Shown: positions 28,104-37,425 of the stretch, piece by piece
Layout: each line of letters begins with the position of its first letter
Numbering within the stretch: position 1 is the stretch's first letter
Source of the DNA: an uncultured Flammeovirgaceae bacterium
Lineage (GTDB): Bacteria; Bacteroidota; Bacteroidia; Cytophagales; Cyclobacteriaceae
Length of the DNA: 59,649 nucleotides
Direction: 5' to 3'
Assembly: GCA_937899105.1 (NCBI GenBank)
Contig: CALBPF010000225.1
Location: 1 to 59,649, forward strand
The notes under the pieces: generated by a model
What the model was told of the DNA's origin: nothing
The model's input: only the letters and a program-made list of their open reading frames with translations
The model's database searches: none
Program-made: the position numbers and the translations under genes

Positions 28104-29632
28104 TTGTTTACGGACTTTCTCCACGCCATAAATTCATTTAACAACTGCTCTTTAACCCCCGGAAATTCAGAGGAAACATTCGTAGTTTCCGTTGGATCAA
28201 GATTAATCCGAAAAAGCTCCCAATCACTTTCCTTCCCTTCTCTGACCAGTTTCCAATCTTCAAACCGGACCGCCTGTCCATCTTCCCATTCAAAAAATAA
28301 AGGATTTCTTCTTTTTTGAGGGAGGTTTTGAAAAGTTCGTACAAAACTCTCTCCTCTCATTGGGATGATTCTTTCTCCATCCCATTCTTCTGGATAAGTA
28401 GCCCCACTCAACTCCACTAGCGTTGGCATAATATCGATAAAATGTACAACGGCATCCGTATTTATTGAATTTTGGATGCACAATGGCCAGTGAGCAACAA
28501 GTGGCGTTCGGATGCCTCCTTCGTAGCTGTAATTCTTAAAATACCTGAATGGCGTGTTCGATACATTCGCCCATGAAGCGCCAAGCGATACCCATCTATC
28601 TATGGAGCCTATCTCTGAAGAATCGTTATCATTTTCGAGGGTTACGACAATATCGGAAGCTCCATTATCAGACATGAATAGAATGAGCGTATTTTCAAGT
28701 TGACCTTCTATTTGTAGTTTCTCAATGAGCCTACCTACATTTTGATCCATGCGATCGATCATAGCTGCGTAAACCTCCATTTTTTTTGCTTCATCCTTTT
28801 GCTCCGTAACAGACAACTTCTCCCAATCTCTCGCGGAGAATTCCGATAGTCTGAAATTTGAATCAATCAATCCTAATTCCTTTTGTCTCTGAAACCTCCG
28901 TTTCCTTATCACCTGATACCCGGAATCATAGACCCCCTGATATTTTTTGATGTCTTCCGGCCAGGCCATTAACGGATCATGCGGTGCGGTATATGACAGG
29001 TAGAGAAAAAATGGATTTCCAGTTGAAGCGGCTTCTTCAATGTAACCCAAAGCATAATTTGTGAAGTAATCTGTACTATAAAAATCCTTAGGCGGAGTGT
29101 AGGGGCTGATCACTAAGCTATCAATACACCATGTGCGAGTGCGTTTTTGTGCTGGCTTTGGCTCATTCTTTCTTTGATCTCCTGGGTTAAAATGGTTACT
29201 CGCTCCGCCTCGTAATCCGTAATATCTGTCAAACCCAAGGTAGTAGGGATTCTGAAGGCCGTGATGTTTTCCTGACCAATAGGTCTTGTACCCGGCTGTC
29301 TGGAGAACCTGTCCTAATGTGACAGCGTTAACTATTGGATTTTTAAAATCTATCCCAAAACCACATTCTTGAGCGTATAATCCTGTTAGTAAAGCCGCTC
29401 GGGAAGGGAAGCACTTGGAAGTATTATAAGAATTAAAGAAACGTATGCCATTCGTTGCTAGTCCATCGATATTGGGAGTTGCTATTTCACTCCCATAGCA
29501 TCCTAGATCTGACCAACCCATGTCATCTACCAGAATTAATACAATGTTGGGTCTTGGCGCTCCTTCCTTACATGAACTGATTAATAGAGCAATAAAAATT
29601 ATGTGAACGATATGGGAAATCTTCCATTTCAC
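28100..29632 (-). CDS. S1-family sulfatase, lipoprotein
   Basis: Fourth Cys-type sulfatase of the window. Lipobox ISSC with Cys21; NIVLILVDDMG with metal-binding Asp36-Asp37; activation motif CFPSR from Cys74; SDNGAS in the second half. 510 aa. Start overlaps the uxaB stop by 4 nt and its stop overlaps the DUF1080 start by 4 nt, so sulfate removal is tightly coupled to uronate reduction and the keto-sugar module in this operon. Confidence 0.92.
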   Translation of the reverse strand: MKWKISHIVHIIFIALLISSCKEGAPRPNIVLILVDDMGWSDLGCYGSEIATPNIDGLATNGIRFFNSYNTSKCFPSRAALLTGLYAQECGFGIDFKNPIVNAVTLGQVLQTAGYKTYWSGKHHGLQNPYYLGFDRYYGLRGGASNHFNPGDQRKNEPKPAQKRTRTWCIDSLVISPYTPPKDFYSTDYFTNYALGYIEEAASTGNPFFLYLSYTAPHDPLMAWPEDIKKYQGVYDSGYQVIRKRRFQRQKELGLIDSNFRLSEFSARDWEKLSVTEQKDEAKKMEVYAAMIDRMDQNVGRLIEKLQIEGQLENTLILFMSDNGASDIVVTLENDNDSSEIGSIDRWVSLGASWANVSNTPFRYFKNYSYEGGIRTPLVAHWPLCIQNSINTDAVVHFIDIMPTLVELSGATYPEEWDGERIIPMRGESFVRTFQNLPQKRRNPLFFEWEDGQAVRFEDWKLVREGKESDWELFRINLDPTETTNVSSEFPGVKEQLLNEFMAWRKSVNK

Positions 29633-31056
29633 TTTAACATTTGTTCGATGGCCTTTCCTATTCCAATTGATTGAATTTGAGAATATTGTTGCTGCACTTC
29701 GCTAAAAAGGACCTTATTCTGAGTTAGGTCACTTCCCCATAAATCTCCATTCTTCAAAGTCTCAAAGACATGATTTTCCCGATCTGCTATTTTTGTGAAA
29801 AACTCAATGTAACCCGGATTATCTTTCAGTTTTCTACTAGCTGCTTGAGATATATACAAGTGAATTAATCCGGCAAACACCAAAGACAACTTTGGGGGCG
29901 CTTTTCTGAATCGACCAATATAATCCAAAATAATTGGGAGCCCCCGGACCTTGAATTTGGAAATTGAGTTTAACGAAATGGATGAAAGTTCATGCCTAAT
30001 GAAAGGGTTCTGAAATCTCTCGATAACTTCACTTGCAAACGAATTCCGTTCATCCTCCGTCAAATCGATAGTGGGCAGAATTTCTTCCTTAATCAGTTTT
30101 TTGTAGAAAGCCCCAAAAAGAGGGTGTTCAATGGACTTCTTAACGGTTTCCAATTCTGTATTTAAACCAATAGATACCATGCTTGTATGAATACCATTGA
30201 GAATTCTGACTTTCCGCGTTCTATATGGCATTTGATCATCTACGAACTTTACATTTAGCCCCGCACTGTCTGCAGGAAATCTCTTTTGAAGCTCTTTATC
30301 TCCTTCAATAACCCAAAGGTGAAAGACCTCCGATGATACTAAAAGCTTATCTTCAAATCCAATTTCATTCACTAAATCATCGATCTCATTTCTTGGATAA
30401 CCCGGCACTATTCGATCTACGAGCGTATTTCCGAAATAATTATAGTTTTCAATCCAATGCACGAATGCTCTCGAAAGCCGCCATAAATGACAATAATCAA
30501 GGATGGCCTGTTTTAACTTATCCCCATTCCGATCAATCAATTCACAAGGAAGAAATATAACCCCTTTTGTAGGATCCCCATCAAAGTGATCGAATCTATG
30601 AACCAAAAACTGTGTCAGCTTACCTGGAAAAGTATGCGCCAATACTCCTTTTTTAGGCAGATCAGATTCATCAAAGACAATTCCAGCCTCTGTAGTGTTG
30701 GAGATTACAATTTCCAAATCATCTCCCGCAGCTAGTTCCCAAAATGCATGCTTATCCTGAAAAGGATTTACCGTATGTTGGATGCAACTAATTAATCTGA
30801 ATTTTCTTATTCGTTCGCCAGATGACATTCCCATCATTAAGTGATGGTATAAACCATCTTGACGTTGAAGTAACTCTACTAACCCTGTTTCAATAGGCTG
30901 AACAACCGCCACACCGGCATTAAAGCCTATCCTCTCATTCATAATGTCCACCACCCAATCTGCAAATGCTCTTAAAAAATTCCCTTCGCCAAACTGAACA
31001 ATTTTAATAGGCTTGTTTGGTAAGGCTTCAATATTAGATCTGGTAAGTTTTTTCAT
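29629..31056 (-). CDS. uxaB: Tagaturonate reductase (altronate oxidoreductase)
   Basis: NADH-dependent reduction of D-tagaturonate to D-altronate, second step of galacturonate catabolism after UxaC. Member of the polyol/mannitol dehydrogenase family: IVQFGEGNFLRAFADWVVD (19-37) is the characteristic N-terminal nucleotide-binding start, followed by the NTTEAGI segment and, in the C-terminal half, KVRILNGIHTSM, which contains the conserved catalytic Lys region. 475 aa, full length. It leads the operon with the sulfatase, DUF1080 and two oxidoreductases, while its partner genes uxaC and uxaA are in the plus-strand operon at 48855-57037. Confidence 0.93.
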   Translation of the reverse strand: MKKLTRSNIEALPNKPIKIVQFGEGNFLRAFADWVVDIMNERIGFNAGVAVVQPIETGLVELLQRQDGLYHHLMMGMSSGERIRKFRLISCIQHTVNPFQDKHAFWELAAGDDLEIVISNTTEAGIVFDESDLPKKGVLAHTFPGKLTQFLVHRFDHFDGDPTKGVIFLPCELIDRNGDKLKQAILDYCHLWRLSRAFVHWIENYNYFGNTLVDRIVPGYPRNEIDDLVNEIGFEDKLLVSSEVFHLWVIEGDKELQKRFPADSAGLNVKFVDDQMPYRTRKVRILNGIHTSMVSIGLNTELETVKKSIEHPLFGAFYKKLIKEEILPTIDLTEDERNSFASEVIERFQNPFIRHELSSISLNSISKFKVRGLPIILDYIGRFRKAPPKLSLVFAGLIHLYISQAASRKLKDNPGYIEFFTKIADRENHVFETLKNGDLWGSDLTQNKVLFSEVQQQYSQIQSIGIGKAIEQMLK

Positions 31057-31555
31057 TTTGGGTTAAAAATGAAATACGAAAAAGATGACCATTACCATGA
31101 CATAGGCGAGTAAATTTTTTGCCCCTGGTCAGCAGAAAACTTTTAGCCCGATCCCGGCAAGGTAGCGTGTACCGCAGCAGTATTGGAGAGGGGACGCTCT
31201 TGGGTTGCCTACTAAAAAAGAGTTTACAGTCTACAACAGACCAGAGGTATGGTAACAGGTTTTACAGGCGGCAATGATTACATTTTGGCAGGGAAATCAC
31301 TTCTGTCGGACCTGTACACCAAGAGATGATCTCAACCCAAAAAGAAATATGGTGTAATTAGAACTCATATGCTATTTTCAGAACTCTTAGGCGATATGCA
31401 GGAATCTGTTATATTCGCTGTTTAGCCAAGCCCGTTTTTAATACTAGGAGAAGAACCGGGCGCCACCTCACGCTATAATTGCGGACCCAAGCTGAAAAGG
31501 AATACAGGCCCCGAATTACTGGCGCCCTTCCCTCTTAATTAAAATTAAAGTACTC
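31057..31555. other. Gene-free stretch upstream of uxaB
   Basis: About 500 nt with no convincing gene. It must contain the uxaB operon promoter near 31060-31150. The only structure noticed is a GC-rich 8-bp inverted repeat (gggcgcca at 31458-31465 and tggcgccc at 31520-31527), which may be chance. Composition and short open runs look like old degraded coding DNA, but nothing is recognisable. Confidence 0.4.
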
Positions 31556-32088
31556 TTAGGCATAAGTACCACCATCAACACCAGCTCCAAGCACATGCCT
31601 TTTAATTCCACCTTTGAGATAAATCTTATAATACAGATCCACTTTCCCATCCGATGTGGGAGTCCAATAATGAACAGATAATCAGCCATTTGCCAATTGA
31701 GATATTCTGAATTCTCAACCACAACTAAAATAGGTTGGGGTAAACTCTTCTCGTTAATCTTTTGCCTTATTTGAAGGCGCTGACTATTTTTATAGTAAAT
31801 GGAACGATGTTCTTTTTTGTTGTATTTATGCTTAACATAGAAAGCGTCAGGATCAACGTATTCCTCAAGGCATTCACTTTTCATCCCAGTCTCTTACGCG
31901 CCAACCCAACCTTCATAACAATTACAATCTGATATTTCCCATTGCACCACACTGCCATTAGGATATTGTCCGCCAGATGTATTGTAAACACCTTTGGTAT
32001 TTATTTCTCTTTAATCATCTTCTGACCGTTCGCTACTACCGTAACAAACAAAAACCGGCGAAATCGTTAATAGTAACTTAATTTTCAT
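31556..32088 (-). pseudogene. Broken gene for a secreted protein of unknown function
   Basis: An ATG at 32088 begins a signal-peptide-like start (MKIKLLLTISPVFVC) and one frame continues with protein-like composition through two in-frame TAA codons (32013-32011 and 31896-31894). It then needs a shift near 31680 into a second frame that reads SVHYWTPTSDGKVDLYYK and onward, ending GAGVDGGTYA at the TAA of 31558-31556. Joined, the product would be about 175 residues. I do not recognise the family. Three lesions make it a pseudogene unless the sequence is in error. Same strand as the radical SAM pair upstream. Confidence 0.6.
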
Positions 32089-32202
32089 GACTCATACTGT
32101 TTGATTTAAAAACTGAAGCAAGATATCAATGATTAGTATCCCTAGCGATGATAGGCATCAATTTAGTGGATGATATCGCTCAAATGGCATTTACCCAACA
32201 GG

Positions 32203-33225
32203 CTAGGCCCATACCGTAGTGCCTTCCGTGCAGTTTTTGCACATTTCAATTTCGCTTCTTGATCTTAATAATGACGTCCTAAAGGAACGGTAGCTCTCTC
32301 CGTACCACAGAGATTTAAAGCTGCTTTTACCTAGGTTACCCAGCGTATGATGAGCATCCTTGTCAAAGCAGCACGGAATTACCCGACCGTCCCATGTGAT
32401 AACTGAACTATGCCACATTTTCCAACAATGGTCTAATAGCTTACTCTTTATCGAGTATTTACCGGATTGGTGCTTTTTGTACCTGGAGTATTTATCCAGA
32501 GTTGGAATGAGATCATTACCATTCTCAAAATCATAGATCTGAGCAGTCTTAATACCGACTTCATCCACTCCAAGATCTTTTGCTATTTGGTGTACCTCGT
32601 GTATTTGATGCTCGTTAGGGCGTACCACCAAAAACTGAAAAACTATGTGTGGCGTTTTAGATCTGAGTCTTTTCTTCCATGCGACCACGTTTTTCGTACC
32701 TTCGATCACTTTATCTAGTTTACCTCCTACCCTGTAAAGCTGATACGTTTCCTGAGAAGTACCATCGATAGATACAATTAAACGATCAAGGCCGGATTCT
32801 ACTGTCTTTCGGGCATTTTCATCAGTCAGGTAATGGGCATTGGTAGAAGTGGCTGTATAGATCTTTCTCGAAGATGCATATTCGACGAGTTCTAAAAACT
32901 GCGGATGCAAATAAGGTTCTCCCTGAAAGTAGAACAATAAATATATCAAAGTATCATGTAGTTCATCGATGACTTGCTTGAATAAAGCATCCTCCAACAT
33001 CCCGGTAGGACGAGTAAAAGATCTTAAGCCACTTGGACATTCAGGACATCTTAGATTACAGGAGGTAGTGGGCTCAATGGACAAACTTATTGGCAAACCT
33101 TTCATCAAAGGTTTTTTGGTCACCCTTGATTGTAAATAGCTCGATACCACCTTAGCTGCATTCATGCTCCTTTTAGCGGTAGCCTTTGAGAAGAAATTCA
33201 GACCATCAGTTACATTCGTATTCAT
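32203..33225 (-). CDS. Radical SAM protein with SPASM/twitch-type C-terminal domain
   Basis: Binds S-adenosylmethionine on a [4Fe-4S] cluster through CNLRCPEC (CxxxCxxC, about residues 54-61). The TIM-barrel has typical FQGEPYLHPQF and STNAHYL and LIVSIDGTSQETY segments. A C-terminal Cys set (C-x-x-x-W, PCCFDKD and CKNC) resembles a SPASM or twitch auxiliary-cluster domain. 340 aa. It lies 20 nt after the erythromycin-esterase fusion gene and probably shares its transcript. SPASM proteins often modify peptides or small metabolites; no precursor peptide gene was found nearby, so the substrate is unknown. Confidence 0.88.
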   Translation of the reverse strand: MNTNVTDGLNFFSKATAKRSMNAAKVVSSYLQSRVTKKPLMKGLPISLSIEPTTSCNLRCPECPSGLRSFTRPTGMLEDALFKQVIDELHDTLIYLLFYFQGEPYLHPQFLELVEYASSRKIYTATSTNAHYLTDENARKTVESGLDRLIVSIDGTSQETYQLYRVGGKLDKVIEGTKNVVAWKKRLRSKTPHIVFQFLVVRPNEHQIHEVHQIAKDLGVDEVGIKTAQIYDFENGNDLIPTLDKYSRYKKHQSGKYSIKSKLLDHCWKMWHSSVITWDGRVIPCCFDKDAHHTLGNLGKSSFKSLWYGESYRSFRTSLLRSRSEIEMCKNCTEGTTVWA

Positions 33226-33245
33226 AGGAAATTCAAATCTTACTT

Positions 33246-35708
33246 CTAATCAAATGAATTCCAATCAGAACAATAAAAATTATGCTCCATCTGGTCCAAA
33301 ATGTAATTATGCGTTCGCCAAAAAGACGGGTCTTCTTTTACTTTCGATCCTTGTGTCAGTTTGACCAGAGGCCTCTTTATAGGAGTCACTTTATCATTGA
33401 AGATCTCTACTCCAAATAGATAGCGCTCCTCAGATGCCAGCTTAGAAATCCCAAGTTTAGAATCAACTGTTCGACTGATACTTTGTGAGTAAGACGTGTT
33501 TAAGAAATACTTATTTCTATGTTGCTTATAGGTTTGTGACAAATGATGATGAAAAGGGTTCAATTGCTTATGAGATTCCTTTTTAAAAGTATGAGGTTTT
33601 CTAGCTATACACACCTCATACTTCAAAATAGCGTAATCGTCAGTGGCTATATAAATACTACCTCGTGCCAAAACAGGCGCCGGATATCCAAAACCTGTAG
33701 TGAAGGCGTTGGGTCGCTTGCAATCAAATTTAACATCATATACAAAACGTCCGTTAAACTCAAGAACACCAACTAAAGTAAGGTCATATGCTGCAGTCCT
33801 GAAAAGTACATTGTCCTTATCCATGATCACATCGTGCCCTAACATCAGCCATAAACTCCCGATACCCTGCCATTTATGTTTTGCCAATTTGGAGTTCCGG
33901 TACTGTAATACGTTCCCGAATACTTTTGATTTGGGGAGAAAACCGTTTTCCAAATACAACATAACTGAACCCTCCTCCTTAAACAGAACCGAATCTTCTT
34001 TGTAAGAAATTGTTCGATAAAAAACTTCCTGATTAAAAGATTTAGAACAATAGTTTTGACTGATCTCTTTCCTGGCTTTTTTGATGATATCCTCCACTTC
34101 CAGTGGTTTGTCCATAATTACCAATTCAGGTACCATATGATCTTTTGGTTGTAGAAATACCTTTATATCATCTTTATTTTTTAATTCATTCAAATTTAAA
34201 GTGTCATTGGCATAGCCTATACTGGAAAATACAAGTTGCCCTTGGGTTGCTGAATTAAAAACAAATTTACCTTGGCCATTACCAGAGGTTCCTTTAGAGG
34301 TTCCAACCAATGCAATGCTGGCGAAGGGCACACCTTCTTTGGTAGTTTTATCAAATACTTGCCCGTACAAATTTTCATCACTCGACACTGTCAATTTAGA
34401 TAGCTCCTCATATTGATCCAGATATTCAATGGCTTGTGGTGGATAAGCATCATGTAAAAAGTAGAGGCCATCAAATATATATTGCCAATTAGCATAAACA
34501 GGCAGGTTCCCCAGTACACTAGAATAAAACTTTTCTCCAAGCTGGCGGTAGTCTACAACAACATTTTTCAAACCTTTTTCTACCAATTCAAACTCAATAC
34601 TTCCTTTTGGCGGCGTCACCATTTCCTGTAAATACCTAGAAGTTGCTATTCCAAATTTCCCCTTAAATGAGCTAAAAGCTAAACTGTAAAGCGAGTCGCC
34701 AAAGTAGGATTTGGCTATCTGTCCCATAGTTATTGCACCTTCGAGTGATTGATCCAAATCGAAGAGTTCTTCTTCAGTTGTATGAGCGTGGTCCTCTTGT
34801 GATCTCTCATGCATAGTATGAATAAAGGATCGTGTTAGATCTGTGTTTTCATAGCTGCTCATATCATTCGCAAAATGGTAAGATGCACCCCAGGCAATAA
34901 TTTTCTTTCCAGGATACAGTTGCGATAAAAATATTAAATTCTTCGCCATCCACTCATCACGAGGGTTCTGTACATATATCCGTTCACCGTTTAAAGCATC
35001 AATCTCCCACCTGATTTCAAACAACCAACCTGCAAACGCCTGATGTAGGATACTTATGTGCTCAGAGCCTGATTTCAACTCATTAAGCCACTTAAGTATC
35101 TTTTTGGATTCGTAAAAAAATTCGATTGAATCATTTATATCTTTGATAAGTAATTCGGCATTTCCAAAGAAAACCTCTTCGATTACAGGCCATTTAACCT
35201 CATTGTCGGTAATGACTGCTTTCAATTCGTCCCAATATTGCCATTTATATTCCGAAGTGAAGAAGTCAAATCCGGTCACTTGAAGAGGGCGCTTGTTTTT
35301 ATTTCGCTTCACATAATTCAGTAGTTCCCGAACTTCTTTTGTATCTGACCAGATAGGTAAAACACTTTGTGTTAGTTGATTGATTGAGTCATTAGGATCA
35401 AGATTATTATATGCTCGATAGTTATCATAAAGCCCGCTTTCAAAAGCGATAATTTCAAAGCCCATCTCTTGGTGAAGAAATTTGATCAGCCGCACTTTTT
35501 CCTTAAAAACGGCTCCCTCACCGTGTGACTGTTCGCCAAGTATCACTATTCTCTTATCCTTCCAAAGCTCCTTTAATGGTCGGAGATCTGAGAAGGATTG
35601 ATCTGCCGGATCTGTTTCAAAGAAAGCCAGAGAACCAATAATTTGCCCATGTAAAGCATGACATAACACAAATGAGAATGCGAAAACAAAATAGCGGAAG
35701 GGGTACAT
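33246..35708 (-). CDS. Erythromycin-esterase-fold (ereatin) hydrolase fused to a carboxypeptidase-regulatory-like region, secreted
   Basis: Signal peptide (ends LHGQ), then an ereatin-superfamily hydrolase domain (about 35-400) with VILGEQSHGEGAVFKEK and FEIIAFESGLYD, matching the His and Glu catalytic segments of EreA/EreB-type proteins. From about 435 a CarboxypepD_reg-like domain (LYGQVFDKTTKEGVPFASI ... GKFVFNS) and a further beta-rich region of about 280 residues resembling the long tails of Bacteroidota surface proteins follow. About 820 aa, twice the length of a stand-alone esterase. ATG at 35708 is chosen over the TTG at 35726. Any real substrate is unknown; erythromycin is only the namesake. 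Confidence 0.82.
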   Translation of the reverse strand: MYPFRYFVFAFSFVLCHALHGQIIGSLAFFETDPADQSFSDLRPLKELWKDKRIVILGEQSHGEGAVFKEKVRLIKFLHQEMGFEIIAFESGLYDNYRAYNNLDPNDSINQLTQSVLPIWSDTKEVRELLNYVKRNKNKRPLQVTGFDFFTSEYKWQYWDELKAVITDNEVKWPVIEEVFFGNAELLIKDINDSIEFFYESKKILKWLNELKSGSEHISILHQAFAGWLFEIRWEIDALNGERIYVQNPRDEWMAKNLIFLSQLYPGKKIIAWGASYHFANDMSSYENTDLTRSFIHTMHERSQEDHAHTTEEELFDLDQSLEGAITMGQIAKSYFGDSLYSLAFSSFKGKFGIATSRYLQEMVTPPKGSIEFELVEKGLKNVVVDYRQLGEKFYSSVLGNLPVYANWQYIFDGLYFLHDAYPPQAIEYLDQYEELSKLTVSSDENLYGQVFDKTTKEGVPFASIALVGTSKGTSGNGQGKFVFNSATQGQLVFSSIGYANDTLNLNELKNKDDIKVFLQPKDHMVPELVIMDKPLEVEDIIKKARKEISQNYCSKSFNQEVFYRTISYKEDSVLFKEEGSVMLYLENGFLPKSKVFGNVLQYRNSKLAKHKWQGIGSLWLMLGHDVIMDKDNVLFRTAAYDLTLVGVLEFNGRFVYDVKFDCKRPNAFTTGFGYPAPVLARGSIYIATDDYAILKYEVCIARKPHTFKKESHKQLNPFHHHLSQTYKQHRNKYFLNTSYSQSISRTVDSKLGISKLASEERYLFGVEIFNDKVTPIKRPLVKLTQGSKVKEDPSFWRTHNYILDQMEHNFYCSDWNSFD

Positions 35709-35812
35709 CAAAATTTGATCGGTCAAGTGAAAATGATCGTCTTACGACAAAGCCAACCAATCATTGTCAATGATAGCCATTGTATGTTAATGAAACTATA
35801 TAAATTCACCTT

Positions 35813-36997
35813 ATGAAAAGAATTATCTCTCTCATTTTTACAGCGCTACCATTATTTGTGCAAGGACAAACCGTATTATCGACACAGGCAGAGATCAGAA
35901 TAATAACAGTTGGTCCCTATCAGGGGGAGTTATACTCAGCTTTCGGGCATTCAGGAATTAGAGTTTTAGACCCTAAAAAAAAACTCAACGACTTTTATAA
36001 TTATGGAATATTCGATTTCGATCAACCCAATTTCTATCTGAATTTCTCTAGGGGCTTTCTCAATTACAGATTGGCAGTGATGCCTTATGATCGCGTGGCA
36101 AATTATTATGCTTATCAATACCGATACATACATGAACAGGTATTAAACCTGGATTCTGCACAAATGCAAGAGCTTTTTGAGTTCCTGGTTTGGAACGCCA
36201 AGCCAGAAAACATGTACTACTACTATGACTACTTTTATGACAACTGTGCCACGAGAGTACGGGATGCCATTGAAGATATATTTGATGGCAAAGTAGAATT
36301 CGATGGTTCATACATAGCCACTGATTATACTATACGAGACCTGACAGATGTTTATCTGCCCTATCAACCTTGGGGAGATCTCGGGATAGACATTTGCCTG
36401 GGATTACCCATGGACAAAAAAGCAACACCGTATATGCATATGTTCCTGCCGGATTATATAGAATCCGCCTTTAACAATGCCACGATAATTCACAATGGCA
36501 AAAAAGTACCTTTGGTAAGAAACACCATAACATCCTATTCAACAACAGGAAATGTAGCTATTGAAGAATCATTGATCTCTCCGATGGCTGCATTTGTAGT
36601 ACTGCTAATACTAGGCTGCTTACTCACTTTTTGGGCCCACAAAAGAAACAAAAGTCTTTTTTGGTTCGACGCCACGCTTTTTTCAGTAATAGGTTTAATA
36701 GGGTGGTTGCTTTTCTTACTTTGGGTTGCTACTGACCATAAAGCAGCGGCAAAAAATATGAACCTCCTTTGGGCTATACCGTTTCACTTTCCCATGGGGC
36801 TGTTTCTTTATAGTAGTAAGGGTAGGAGACTTAAAGTGGCCTATTTTACGGCAATCGCGATCCTTATGGTACTACTTCTGTTTTCCTGGGCGTTTTTACC
36901 TCAAAATTTACATGAGGTTTTCATACCCTTATCGCTTCTAGCGCTTTTGCGGTCTCTTTATATCCGATACCGATTGAACCAAACCAAGCCTATATGA
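35813..36997 (+). CDS. DUF4105 (Lnb N-terminal periplasmic domain) membrane protein
   Basis: Signal peptide, then a DUF4105 domain (about 22-245) with the conserved ELYSAFGHSGIRV, YNYGIFDF and FYDNCATRVRDAI segments; the Cys and His in these are thought to be functional in this papain-like group. About four membrane helices fill residues 255-390. 394 aa. Proteins with this domain are periplasmic peptidase- or amidase-like and of unclear role. First gene of a plus-strand set; overlaps the SRPBCC gene by 4 nt. Confidence 0.85.
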   Translation: MKRIISLIFTALPLFVQGQTVLSTQAEIRIITVGPYQGELYSAFGHSGIRVLDPKKKLNDFYNYGIFDFDQPNFYLNFSRGFLNYRLAVMPYDRVANYYAYQYRYIHEQVLNLDSAQMQELFEFLVWNAKPENMYYYYDYFYDNCATRVRDAIEDIFDGKVEFDGSYIATDYTIRDLTDVYLPYQPWGDLGIDICLGLPMDKKATPYMHMFLPDYIESAFNNATIIHNGKKVPLVRNTITSYSTTGNVAIEESLISPMAAFVVLLILGCLLTFWAHKRNKSLFWFDATLFSVIGLIGWLLFLLWVATDHKAAAKNMNLLWAIPFHFPMGLFLYSSKGRRLKVAYFTAIAILMVLLLFSWAFLPQNLHEVFIPLSLLALLRSLYIRYRLNQTKPI

Positions 36998-37425
36998 AAG
37001 AACTTAGAACAGAAGTTGATATTAATGCTCCCGCATCAAAAATCTGGTCGATATTAATGGACTTTGACAGGTACCCCGAATGGAATCCATTCATTATCAG
37101 TATAAGAGGTAAGGCACATCTCAGGGAACGCCTTGATGTGACCGTACAACCTACCGGAAGTAAACCCATGCGGTTTCAACCTAAAGTAACGTTGTTCAAA
37201 AAAGATCATCAGTTCGGCTGGATGGGAAATTTATTGATGGTAGGCTTGTTCGATGGCCATCATATTTTTGAGATCCACCAAAAAGAAGAGGGTGGATGCA
37301 CTTTCGTGCACCGAGAGCAGTTCAGCGGGTTACTGGTCCCCTTATTTTGGAAAAAGCTCGACACGCAAACACGAGCGGGTTTTGAAGCCATGAATAGTGT
37401 TTTGAAGGAGTTAGCGGAAAAATGA
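36994..37425 (+). CDS. SRPBCC-domain (START-like) protein
   Basis: Small hydrophobic-ligand-binding fold. The N-terminal EVDINAPASKIWSILMDFDRYPEWNPF is the hallmark of SRPBCC proteins (polyketide cyclase/AHSA1 group), and the chain ends in the long C-terminal helix. 143 aa, full length. ATGA overlaps at both ends (with the DUF4105 and WYL genes) indicate a translationally coupled operon. Ligand unknown. Confidence 0.88.
   Translation: MKELRTEVDINAPASKIWSILMDFDRYPEWNPFIISIRGKAHLRERLDVTVQPTGSKPMRFQPKVTLFKKDHQFGWMGNLLMVGLFDGHHIFEIHQKEEGGCTFVHREQFSGLLVPLFWKKLDTQTRAGFEAMNSVLKELAEK

Noticed and set aside
31458..31527. GC-rich 8-bp inverted repeat (gggcgcca / tggcgccc) as an operator or element end
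   Set aside because: Arms are short and 54 nt apart, with no target duplication or neighbouring transposase; probably chance.
32203..33225. Radical SAM gene as the anaerobic sulfatase maturase (anSME) for the four Cys-type sulfatases
   Set aside because: The cluster motif CNLRCPEC and the C-terminal Cys spacing do not resemble the anSME pattern, it is paired with the ereatin gene rather than a sulfatase, and Bacteroidota commonly mature sulfatases with enzymes encoded elsewhere.
33246..35708. Macrolide (erythromycin) esterase resistance gene
   Set aside because: The ereatin fold is broad; the long secreted fusion architecture and chromosomal context do not support a macrolide resistance role.
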